Shown: in pieces, positions 1 through 10,554 of the stretch
How positions within the stretch are numbered: the first letter of the stretch is position 1
Layout: every line of letters begins with the position of its first letter
Assembly: GCF_036417845.1 (NCBI RefSeq)
Contig: NC_089979.1
Span: forward strand, 22,276,458 to 22,340,457
DNA from: Apteryx mantelli
Taxonomy: Eukaryota; Chordata; Aves; Apterygiformes; Apterygidae
Length of the DNA: 64,000 nucleotides
Direction of reading: 5' to 3'
Notes under the pieces: model-generated
What the model saw: the letters and a program-made list of their open reading frames with translations, nothing else
Databases searched by the model: none
Told to the model about the DNA's origin: nothing
Program-made: the position numbers and the translations under genes

Positions 1-3000
1 TGGACCCAATACTCTTCTGATATTTTCTCTGGAAAATTCATATCATCAAGGAGTAAGATTAAAGAATATTGCTTGCTTTAAACTAGTCACTGTGCAAAAT
101 CCAGTAGAACCCCAATCTGCATGTTTGGGAGCTTTCACTCACTGAACTCCAATTTGGCTGATAAAACTAACCAAGGGAAAGGTACTTCCGCAGCTAGTAT
201 TTTTTGCTAGCACCACCTGCACAGAAGGCCCAGATTTCTATACCATGTGCCTTTTGACTCATGAACTCCTAGAAATTTTCCACAGGAGGTGTGCATCACT
301 GAAAACAAATTTTATTGTTGTTAGATTTAAATCAAATTGTTCATAGCTATTTGTTCTGGACACCTCAAAAAACAGACACTCTGGAACCACAAGTGCATTA
401 TCGGGGCCTACTAGAACCCAGCCACCTACCACAGTCTGACTCTCTTACTCCTGGCAAAGCAGAAAGATTGCTAATTTCCTGTGAATAGAGGTCCTCCAAT
501 GCTAAGAGACTGACTGGAATCATGGCTAACATTTCAGATACAACTACTATCAGTGCTTTTTATTATTAGCAAATCTTTTCTGCCTCCTCCAAAACGTAGA
601 CTATAAGTCTTAAACTGTAATTTAGACTATAGTCTAAAACTACAATCTAAGGAACTTGCTACAATTTACTGCTCTTTAGATTACTCAGAGTTAAATTTAA
701 CACTGCGCAACACTCCTGAAGTGCTGTAAGGATGATTCTTTTTCCTTGCAGAAGTCTTAAACTGCTTTATGTATGTGTATCTAGATATCCCAAAGTAAAG
801 CAGCTTGGAGAATTCTGTTACCAGATTCTTCTTCAATTCTTTTACTGCTTTAAGAAGTTGGGGGGGGGGGGGGTTCTCAGTAGTTGCCTTGTACTAGAAG
901 ACTTTGTAATACCTGTTGCTATTCATCTTCACAATGTCATTCCCATACTTAAACATCAACTATAACATCTTTCTAATAAAGATATTTATATCCTTAAAAC
1001 ATAATACCTGGACCACTTAAGGTACTGAACAACAAACTCCTTATGAAGACCTGCAAAATTACCTTTCTGATTATTCTATACAATCAGCTCTTGGTCAGTT
1101 ATGCATAGACATATGCACAGACATGTCTCATCAACATTCCTTTCCACAACAAAAACCTGCCTAGGAGATAACTCCTTTCCCATTACTGGGCTCCTTGTTC
1201 CAACATCACATTTTAATCTGTTTTAGTGATGGTGACTCAATTATAGTAATGTCCCACAAACTTTTATAGCTAGAGAGGAGGCAGCAGAGATAACAAATAC
1301 CCTGAGAAGGTGGCAGGAGAGGGGTGAAAGAAGTAGGGCTCACTTAAGCAAACTTTGCAACCAAGAAGTACACAGAAATTTACCTTCAGATATACAAACC
1401 TACTCCAATCTTATGCTCTTACATGACCCATAGCAACTGCCTACAGAAATGCTGTTAGTCCATGGCAGAAAAGCCAGATGTCTTTTATTACTTAGGAACT
1501 TATTACCAGGAAGCCATTACCGACAAGCTAATGCTCAGTATCTTACTCCTCTATGAGAGCCTGTTTATACACAAGTATGTTTGCTCTTCATACACTGAGC
1601 TGAATGCAGGTTTTGGGGGTTTTTTTGGTTGTTTTTAGGTTGGTGACAGTTTTCATTAAATTCATACTTGCTACAGTTTTGATTCCGCTTCCCAGACTGT
1701 AAAGACAACTGATGTCCAAATCAGGAATGAAAATTCTTATGAAACACGCAAACTTCCACATATATCAGTAGCAAAGAATGCTATCCCTCCATCCTAAAAT
1801 CCACCGTTCTAAGAACTTGCTTGTAATTGCCAGTGCAGGTCAGTGCGTGCGCGCCTAAACCAAGTTCAGTCTTCTCATTCGACACAAGATGTACAGAATG
1901 GATTACTGCATACTTATTATTTCTAAGATCACCTATATTAAGAAGCGATGAATGACAGACGACAAGTAAATGTTTTGATGCATCTTTCTTTCATACACAA
2001 TACCTCTTATTACCTCACAAAATAATATTATCCAACTATTTTCTTTGCTAGAATAGCTTTTACATTGTGTTGTTTGGCCAAAAATGTGCTAATGAATGGT
2101 CTACTGATACTTCTATAGGATCACTTAAATGACACAAGTTCCACTATCTACTACGAATAAGTATGAAACAAAATTCAGAAGTTAGTTCACAACATACCTG
2201 CCACTGTTTTGTTATTTCCATGATTCTGAGTTACTCATCTCATTCAGTGAAATTTTGCTGGCACTTCAAACTTGAACTCCTGTTGGAAAATAGATTGAGA
2301 CACAGGAAATGCATCTCATAACTGAAGAGCCAGAGAAATGGAAATTCATAGTTTATATCAGGTTTGGATTGGTTTTTTGTTGTTGTTGTTTGGGGGGTTT
2401 GCTTTTTTTTTAATCTATTTTATTATTTTTTTAAACTTTTTATGTATAAGTTAGTGGCAAATATAATGTTTTAGTTTTAAAAATCTTTTTTCACCAAGCT
2501 TTCCAAATAGCAACTTGCATTTCCTGTATCCTAACCTATATCAACTTGAATATTTATTCTCTTCGATCTTCAATATATCATCGCTATGTAAGACCATGAC
2601 AGATATAAAGTTGTAACATGCCAGTTTTCTTTTAACAATATTAAGTGTTACGGTAATGGCTATTCCTCTTTTTCACCTTCTAGTGTGCTTAGCATTGTGC
2701 TCATTTACCTTCTGTAGAAGAAAAACATATTGTGGAGGGAGGAAAGAGGAAGAGGACAACTAAAGATTTATGATCGTACATACAGAACACCATTACAGTC
2801 CTGCCAAAAGAGGTGATATGATTTAAAACATCTGAAATATGATTACAGTTTTGAAGAACAGATTCTTGAAGCAAAATACATGTTTTTTTCTAGGAATGGT
2901 GACTGTATTTCACCATATCAGGAGCCAAAGAGTAAACGGATAACAAGGTACAACTTTCTCAAATCATCACTGAAACTTTATCTTTAAAAATAGCTACTAA

Positions 3001-5117
3001 TGTTCCTGGTTAGAAAAATACTCTGTGAAGCTGCTATGCCCACCTTTTGGCCAATGTCATCAGTCAACTAAAACAGACAAGTTCACAGTGTACAAATCAG
3101 CTGATATTTGGAGGCACCCATGAAACACCTGACAGTGAAAATATTAAAAAGCCTCCTCGCTATCCTGCACCAAAGAAAAGGACAGAAAAAGAATACAGCT
3201 ATACTAACATCAAAGAAATGCAGTATGTAGCCACCCCTAGGCAAATAATGATGAAATGCAGAGTACTACAGCATTGCTGCCTACAGGACTATTCTAAAAA
3301 GGAAGACAGAGTTTTTTCTCCTAAATTCACATTGTTCAAGAAACAAGTATTAACTTCCTTACGTGTGAATTAAAATAAATATGTTACAGTAGTCATCATC
3401 TTACAGTTGGTAGGATAGGCTGCTGACAGCTCTACTCATTTAATCCTCCCCCTTCCCCCCCCTTTTTTTTTTAAATAGTCAAAGGTGAGAACAGTGATCT
3501 GTAAGCTTCATACAATAAATGAAGACTTACAGGATTATTAGACTGATACTGGAAGAAAGATGAAGGAACAGATACTTGTCCTAAAATTTCTATAAACAGT
3601 AATCTATTTTTTTTAATCAGTTTGGCTAAGGAAGCTAGCCAAACTTGTTTTTGGAATAGTCATGCCACAACAAAACGCAATAGTTCACTTTCTTCTTCAA
3701 GGTGTGGGGGAAGGCAACAGTGGATTACCCATCTATATGCATACAGTTAGCTCCTTATTGCTGTTGGCAACATTATCCAACCACACTTTTTACCACACTG
3801 CTGCTTGTCACTGATTAAAAGTCGTCATAAAATACTGTAACAAAGAGCATAAAAATGCTCCTAAATATATATATATATTTTTTTAAGGTAATGTGCAGGT
3901 GAATCTACCTGCATACTTGAACAATTAACCAGAGGTCTACTGCAAAGAAACTAAAGCAATTCATCTCAGCTACAGACCCTATCAAAAAAAGAATTAAATA
4001 TTTACTTTGTTGCTTGAGAACTGACTGTAAATATGGATTCCTAGGTATTACATGAAGACTCATTTCCTCAGCCAGAAAAATGAGTAAGTGTAGTTATTTA
4101 GTTCATGTTAAATAAAAAGAGCAGAAGATGTAGAAACAAATATGGAATTCCTGAATACGTAAAAGGAAAGTAAATATTACTGACCAATCTATCTTTAAAA
4201 TACTTATAAATTGGGAATAACTGTCAACAACATCTGATATATATCAGCAACACTTCTCCCTGCCACACTCTTCCAATTTTGAACATCATTTGCTCAAAGA
4301 GATAAGTTTATCAATGCTAAGAATAGGTATAGAAATAAAGAGAAATCTTCAAGACTTTTAAAAAAACGTTTGTGGAAACAGAAGTCAAGTTTTCACACTC
4401 AAAAATGCATGTGCAAATTAAGTAACTGTTCATCTGCAAGCCTATCAGGCCTTAACAATTTAAAACACACCCAAGCCAGAAAATCCCATCTGATCAAATT
4501 ACAAACTCTGAATTCAAGTTCGACATAAGGAATCAAAATCGTTTTCACTTGTGGGAAGCGTTTCAAACAAGAGGCACCCGCAGCACTCATTGTAGTCTGC
4601 TTGGGTACATGACTGCAGGGACAGCTGACCTTGCAAGCCTTCCCAATGGGACAGTTTTCCTTTCATAATGAAAATCTTCCAATATGCTTTGAACCCCCTG
4701 TGTTAGAGATAATGCAAATACAATCACATATTACTAGCGAGACGAAGGAGAAGACAACGGAAATGCCCAGAGCCTTAATGATAATCACTGTTTATTGAAA
4801 CCCAGAGGACATTCAAATCAATATCAATAGAAAATCAAATTCAGACTAGAAAAAAAATTAAGCATTCCAGCTGAAACACTACAAACTTCCATTTGCAGCA
4901 AACATCTGTAACCAACTTCAAGTTTTAGAGACACGTGGTAATTTATCTAAACCCAAGTATTTTTGGCGGTAAAGCTTGATACTTGATACTAGAGTGCTTC
5001 TGTTTTTTGAATGCTAAGCCCCATGTACTGCCTGCTCCAGCAGAGTCAACAAAACAGAACTTCAGAATATGGGCATATAGAAGAGTAATAGGAGGCATTT
5101 TGGTGATTTTATATTAT
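1..5117. other. Non-coding DNA, probably a C8orf88 intron
   Basis: No exon, RNA gene or intact mobile element was recognised. It contains a 14-G run (860-873), a T/G-rich low-complexity patch near 2369-2420 and several short chance frames, none with family resemblance. Its place downstream of the second C8orf88 coding exon on the minus strand suggests intron. Confidence 0.5.
860..873 (+). repeat. Poly-G run, 14 bases
   Basis: Uninterrupted run of 14 G on the plus strand. Similar plus-strand runs occur at 27267-27279 (13 G) and 39156-39167 (12 G). Such runs are error-prone in sequencing, so exact lengths are uncertain. Confidence 0.85.
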
Positions 5118-5132
5118 ATATGTGTATAGGTC

Positions 5133-5167
<35 letters not shown>

Positions 5168-5207
5168 ACACACACACACACACACACACCTCGACCTATA
5201 CACATAT
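5118..5207. repeat. Long palindrome: unique 16-bp arms around a (TG)16/(AC)12 core
   Basis: An alternating TG tract (5134-5165) is followed directly by an alternating AC tract (5166-5189), meeting at a GTAC centre. The unique sequence at 5118-5133 is exactly repeated in inverted form at 5192-5207. The whole can form a hairpin or cruciform, and each half is a Z-DNA-prone purine-pyrimidine alternation. It lies about 535 bp beyond the second C8orf88 coding exon, probably within an intron. Confidence 0.93.
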
Positions 5208-5741
5208 GTATTTACACATATACATGCATACAATCACTTAAATATCTGGAAAAGTTTAAAAATCTGGTTTTGTGAAATTTTCTGCCTCAAATGTATTTGT
5301 GTCCATGTTAACAAAGCTTAAAAAACAAACAAACAAAAAAACACACACTTCTAACATTACTCACTAAACATAATAAGCAAAGACTGAATACTTATGTGTA
5401 CTTTAAAATAGCAAAATTGTAAACTCTATGAAGACTAAAAAAAGCCACACAGACTTTTATGACTCCTTTTTATATAACTCACAAGATGTATTTTTCAGCT
5501 ACTGGTGCACACAAATATCAAAAAAGGCATCTTGAAGCTTAAGCTTCTTTTTGACATTTCTAGAACTTCTTTGTTTTCTAACATACAAGTTCAAGCACAC
5601 TGCTAACTGGAAATACCATACACTTTTCACTTGGTAACATAAGGGGTTAGCTGACTTCCAACTTATGGCACTCTAGAATGCGTTCCTTTGTCAGCTTAGA
5701 CATTACTAGCCTTGTCCTTACTGTGTTTACTTAATACTCAC

Positions 5742-5818
5742 CCAGGCAACCTCACTCTGCAGGCATACTTCAGGGTTGCTAGGTAATTCAGTCTGAAAGT
5801 TGAAAGCAATCACTGATG
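5742..5818 (-). CDS. C8orf88: C8orf88 second coding exon
   Basis: The acceptor follows a TTTTTTTCCCCCACCAG tract and the donor is GTGAGT. The 77-nt exon completes Ala27 and encodes SVIAFNFQTELPSNPEVCL and on to Trp52, ending in phase 0. The frame continues open into the flanking introns, but the splice signals and the family match set the limits. Confidence 0.82.
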
Positions 5819-6744
5819 CTGGTGGGGGAAAAAAAGCAAACATTAGGGAAAAACAGTATAGACTATATTTTTGTTTTGTGATGCTTGCCTCCAGAACAGC
5901 AATGGAATTGGATTGCAAAGGAATGATCCAGCCACTTTTTAACATCTTAAATGGAAAATTGGTCTTATGGTGATTTAGAGCTTTTCTTTCATTAGTTCTA
6001 ACACATAATACAAGTTTATGGTGTTACTTTATTTCTGTCCACACCAGTGCTGCCACTGTTGTTTCTCTGGCCATCAAAAACTTATAACTTAATAATGACA
6101 ACAATAATAGCTATAATATTGCAGTATCTAGAAGATGTAAACAGGGATTAAAAACAAACAAAAATGAACAACCCCTCCCCTCCACACACCTGATGCAAAT
6201 ACTGCATAATTTTCCGTAAGGCCTTTCTTAACTTTTACCAAGACACAGTAAGAATGGTATGGTGCAGTATACTGCACTTACAATAAAATCTAAACAGTAA
6301 TCCATTTCTTAAATTGTTTATGTTTTCAAAAGCAGGAGTCGACTAACAACTAACCCAAGTCCCAAATTAATAGAGGTAACTGAATCAGCTTCCTAAAGCA
6401 AGCCAGAATTTCAAATACCAAACTAGAATACTGAAAAGAATTCTGCACAGACCTGATATAGTTTAAATTCAGATTTTATCACAGAGATGATGTAGTAAGA
6501 TCAGCACACAGCAAGATATTATACACCATGGTAGTTGTAACAAAGGCATTAAAAATATATATATATACACACACCAGGCACATTCTTGTTATTTCCCTTA
6601 AAGCAACTGAAATTTTGGCTAAATTAATTGCATCTTAACCAGAATACTCACCATTCTGTGAAGACAAATGACGCACAGGTCGTGCTGGCTGAAGGGATTT
6701 ACCAATCAGCTTTTTAGTTTCCTCTAACATTTTGAAGTGTCACA
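5742..6744 (-). CDS. C8orf88: C8orf88 orthologue, 5' coding part (residues 1-52; rest not in window)
   Basis: Two exons join in frame: 6730-6652 (coding part) and 5818-5742. The first encodes [18 protein letters not shown] and on to Asn26; human C8orf88, as I recall it, begins [20 protein letters not shown]. The second encodes a stretch with FNFQTELPSNPEVCLQS, matching the human FPFNFQNEYP region. Both splice sites of the intervening intron are canonical. The human protein is about 117 residues and carries a YxxxxL-phi eIF4E-binding-type motif in its C-terminal half. No exon encoding that motif was found between base 1 and 5741, so the gene is probably cut by the window edge. Function is poorly known; a 4E-BP-like role is inferred from the motif in relatives and not seen here. 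Confidence 0.85.
6652..6744 (-). CDS. C8orf88: C8orf88 first coding exon
   Basis: The acceptor is TTTTTTTTAAG at about 6745, followed by 14 nt of 5' UTR, the ATG at 6730-6728, 26 codons and one extra G before a GTGAGT donor. An A lies at -3 of the ATG. Residues TKKLIGK and [10 protein letters not shown] are the conserved family signature. The untranslated first exon should lie upstream, toward the CpG island. Confidence 0.87.
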
Positions 6745-9469
6745 CTTAAAAAAAGTAGCAGAAATCAATACAAAGCATTCAGCTTCACATACAGACGTTA
6801 AGTAAGATGACCAGTTTATAATTCATTAGTTGCCTTTGACAAGAGCATATACTATTTGTTAAATATTCCGGTAGGGGAGAAGGAAAAAAATAAATAAATA
6901 AAAAGCCCTAACACAGAAGCTTTCTTAGAAGAGAGATTATACTGGAAAAAAATTCACAGAAAGAGACAGAATCAGACATTTCTGCCATTTCTCATTTCAC
7001 TCAAGCCACCCTAGCTTCTTCTCAAAAACATTTTTTTCAGTAGGTATGTCTATAAGGTTGGGGAAAAGGGACAGGACAAGTGATGGAAATGAAGGTATTT
7101 TCTAACAGAGTTAATTTAATTCAGGCGAAGGCAAATTAATTAACATCAGTCTACCCCTTACAATCTGCTGGCTGCATTAGAGCTCAGCATGAATCTACGT
7201 ATACTCACATAGTTGCTTTTTAATATCTACTTTAGTTAAATTAATACAGTTTTGCATCTTTCCCACTCAGTTTTGCTGCTAAAGAAATGGAAACGCTGAA
7301 AACTGCCGAGGTGCTGCTGGGCTGAAAAGTCTCCTGCTATAGTGACTGAACTGCCAGTTGTAACTAGGACTTCATTCTTCTCCTTCCCCACCCCTTTGTC
7401 AAACCAGGTATTTCACGGCTAGGAGGAACATCTGATACTTTTGGAGAAAAAGAATATCAGAAACAAGAACAAAGACTACTAATTAATAATAGTACTGAAA
7501 TTCTGTTTTCTCCAAGAGACTTTATAACACAGAGGAAGAACTGTTATAAGAAAGAGTCAAAGGAAATCATCATGAGTTTGAGAGTTGGAACTACAGAAAT
7601 ATTATCCGATTCTGATATGGAAAAGGAAAGAGAAGTCACGCTACTTAAAACAGAATCCAGAATCACTTGCCATTTTAATTGGTCTCTGGATTATAGAAAA
7701 AAAATCTGAAGATTTATGTTATATAATCTTTTGAATTTGAGCATGGAACTGCTGCCATTCAAATTCATTCAACTATTTTCCGACATAGCCAATTTGAACT
7801 GATTCAGGTCTACAGTTTAGCCTAAACTAGGAAAGCAAATCTATTTTGATTACCTTTTTCCTACCTTCTTGACTTAGAAAAAAGAAAAAACTAGAAATTC
7901 TGCCTCAGAATTCAATTTATTTCTGTAGTCAAAGGCAACAATGAAGGTTCTTGCAGGAGAATGAATTGAGACTACTGACCTGGAAGATAAATTTAATTTT
8001 ATTCAGATTAGGAATGCTTGTTTAAACTATATTTATACTAAACACTTCAAAAAATTTAGGAGAAACAGTTTCTATTAAGCTTCTACACCTGTCTTAATAT
8101 CCAAAGAGTCTAAAACCAAAGTATTTAATATACCACATTTCTTTGTATTTCTTAAAGAATTTTTGTGACTACGCAATGTACAAGAAATTAACCCACAAAG
8201 CAAACAATGACATTACCAATACTACATGCAAATCCTAGCCGAGTTTGGCTTTCTTATATCAGACTACCATTATTCTTTTTTCAGACATTATCTATTACAA
8301 GTTTAGCTCCTGACTGCTAGGATCAGATAGGCCCAGCACAGCTAAACCACAAACAGGACCGGGAAGTAAGGAGCCTTTGAATACAGAAAGGGGGAAAGCG
8401 ATAATAGTGTGTTTTCCCTTTTTAAATGAACCATGCATAATTTCTACATAAAGCAATACAATAATGATGTCTACTACATTAGAAAATCATAAAAGCACAA
8501 TTTTCCTCCATACCCTGACTGCAAATGACATTACGCACTTTTTTTGAAAAATGTGCACTGTTGTTTAAGAGGTTGGTTAGCTCCTAGAATCTAGCACACC
8601 CTTATTCTTTCAAGTGTTTTCCTCTCAAACATGTCAGTAACAGGTTATTTTTGCCCTCTTCCATCCTGTTGATAAAAAACATTAGTCTTCACAAAAATAA
8701 CTGAGAAGAGGATGGGTCGTGGTAATGGCAAAACAACACATTTTTCTCCCCAGCTTTTCCAAGAGGAAGTAGCCTAAGAAGTCACACTGCCAAAGCAAGC
8801 AAAACAAGACAAGGCAGGAGAGGGGAGCTTGGGGAGGAGTGAAATCAAGCACGGCACTACAACAGCTCTACTTCCCCCTTTGGAAGTCCTTTAGGCAGAA
8901 GGATGAAAGCTAGAAGAGATCTCCACAAGCCATCTGGCTCTACCTTCCAGATTAGTGCAATCCACTGTCTAACTAGTATCAAACCTCATGTTCCTACACT
9001 TTTTCTTAAAAGCTGAGAAATAAACTGCTTCTAGGCCCCAGAAAAGGGGAGCATATTACAGCTCTGGCACCTGCTGCACCCCGAGACCTGCGCGGGACAA
9101 GGCCACATCCCCTCTCGAGAGCTCATCCGTACTTTCGACCTGCCCAACAGAACAGAAGGCCTTCGCAGCGCCCCACAGGCCTAACAGGATTTCCCTGGGG
9201 TCTTTTCTTGAGCATCTCCAGAAACATCTCAAACAACCAGTCACACATTCACAGCGCACAGCTGACAAGGGCCTGTCAGAAATGTTTTTCAGGCCTTTCA
9301 ACACTTTCCTGAACATGTGAAAGAGAATAAAAGCAGCTTTAGTAAAAAAATCTCTCTGAAGCCTAGTAAACCCCGAAGGCACACGAGTAACCAGCAACAG
9401 ACCATCTCCCTGCCCACAGAGGCAAAGCACTCGCCGTTTCCAGTCTGAGCCCCCTAATGCCTCCCGCAC
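6745..9469 (-). other. Presumed C8orf88 first intron and upstream DNA
   Basis: AT-rich non-coding DNA between the CpG island and the first coding exon. It must contain the donor of an untranslated first exon if the CpG island is the promoter, but no donor could be chosen with confidence. A possible old CR1-like remnant lies at about 8900-9010 (annotated separately). Confidence 0.5.
8900..9010 (-). mobile_element. Possible old CR1-like remnant
   Basis: The plus strand holds GAAGAGATCTCCACAAGCC followed by ATCTGGCTCTACCTTCC and ATCCACTGTCTAAC, a word order similar to the reverse of a CR1 3' end (GGAAGGGACCTC, ATCATCTGGTCCAACC). It is heavily diverged and has no terminal repeat, so the call is tentative. 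Confidence 0.3.
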
Positions 9470-9860
9470 CCAAAATAAAGCCGTTCCCCGCACCGGCCGC
9501 CCCCCTCGCTGCCCCAGCCCACCTCTAACCACCCGTCACGGCCGCCTGCCCCGCCCCAGGCATCGCTCTCCACCCCCTTAGCCTGAACGGGCCTCGGCGC
9601 GGCGAGGCGCCGCTCTCCCTCAGCGGCGGGGCCGAGGCGGCGCCGCTCCTGCTCCCGCTCCCGCTCCCGCTCCCTCGGCGCGGTCGCGTGCTGGGCGCGG
9701 TCCGGGCGCCGCCGGCCGTTTAACGGTCGCGCAGCCGATGGGGCGGCTTCGGGTCTCCCCCTGTGGGAGGTTGTTGTGGCTTCTTTCCGCTTTCTTTTGC
9801 CTTTTAGGCGGGAGAAGTAGGCGCGAGGGGCGTTTTCAGCCCAAGCACAGCGGGGTTTGG
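9470..9860 (-). promoter_or_regulatory. C8orf88: CpG island, probable C8orf88 promoter
   Basis: A compact GC- and CpG-rich stretch about 2.8 kb upstream of the first coding exon of the minus-strand C8orf88. It contains five tandem GCTCC(C/T) units and no clear TATA box. Position and composition fit a housekeeping-type promoter with one or more untranslated exons between it and 6744. A plus-strand 73-codon frame starts inside it (9738), so the island may also drive a divergent non-coding transcript. Confidence 0.65.
9645..9674 (+). repeat. Hexanucleotide tandem repeat (GCTCCY)5 in a CpG island
   Basis: Five consecutive copies of GCTCC followed by T or C. On the opposite strand the units read GGGAGC and could bind Sp/KLF-type factors. 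Copy number may vary. Confidence 0.85.
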
Positions 9861-10039
9861 CGCTCCTGCGAAGGGGGCAGGAAAGGCAAGGAGAGATGCT
9901 GTTGCCACCACCTTCTTGTGCCAGAGAAAGACTGGACAGCAGGGTGGGATCACTTGTAAAGTATGTTTTAGATGCTTCTTTTCCACTTGCCTTCTAAGTT
10001 TTGCCTTTTCAGAGTGCTGAGTGGGTTTTTTTTTCATTA

Positions 10040-10044
10040 AAGTG
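10040..10044. repeat. Target-site duplication AAGTG, left copy
   Basis: AAGTG directly abuts the TG start of the solo LTR, and the identical AAGTG follows its CA end at 10555-10559. This marks the insertion limits. Confidence 0.8.
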
Positions 10045-10554
10045 TGTTAGAGAATATCAGACTGAAGCTGTCCAGAATTAATCACTTAGCATAACTTGCT
10101 TAGCATTAGTAGCTAAATTTGCTGAAGCCTTAGGCCTCAGGCTGTGAATTTTTACCTAGATAAGTAAAAGGGGGCCCCAGAGCCGGTTCAAGCTGGAGGG
10201 ATAAAGAAGTTACACGGACAGCAGGAGTAGCAGACCTTGAAGATAAGAAAAGAAGCAGCCTGCCTAGAGACAATGAAGGGGCCCAGTGAAGAAGGGGAAG
10301 AACCCAGACCTAACTATTACTGTTGGTCCAAACTATCGCTTACGGGGTGGGGAATTTAGATTGTAAGGGTATAATTGCCCAGGGATTTCTTTGTTCGGGG
10401 TCCCTCTTCAGAGGCACCCAGCTCGAGCTGTAATCACCACGTGTGTATCATTAAATTTTATTTCTCTCCAATCTGACTTCGAACTTCTGCCTCAGCAGGA
10501 ACCTAGGGTCAGACCCTGTTATGGTGGCCGGCGAGCCTAATAGTTTCCTTAACA
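10045..10554 (+). mobile_element. Solo LTR of an endogenous retrovirus, ERVL-like
   Basis: The 510-bp unit begins TGTTAGAGAA and ends TTCCTTAACA, which are near-perfect inverted ends (8 of 10), with the TG...CA termini of LTRs. It is flanked by a perfect 5-bp duplication AAGTG (10040-10044 and 10555-10559). An ATTAAA hexamer (10450-10455) followed by a T/C-rich stretch fits a poly(A) region in plus orientation. A CACGTG E-box lies just before it. A 5-bp duplication is usual for class III (ERVL) elements. The block TGGTGGCCGGCGAG near 10522 resembles a primer-binding site, so a more complex remnant is possible. No internal viral gene is present. Confidence 0.8.

Noticed and set aside
4399-4590. 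Candidate third C8orf88 exon on the minus strand
   Set aside because: The frame has no resemblance to the C8orf88 C-terminal half and no convincing splice phase with exon 5742-5818.
5136-5321. Frame encoding Cys-Val and Thr-His repeats
   Set aside because: Direct translation of the TG/AC palindrome; not a gene.
9056-9532. 158-codon minus-strand frame near the first CpG island
   Set aside because: No family resemblance. It may overlap the C8orf88 untranslated region, but no coding signal was seen.
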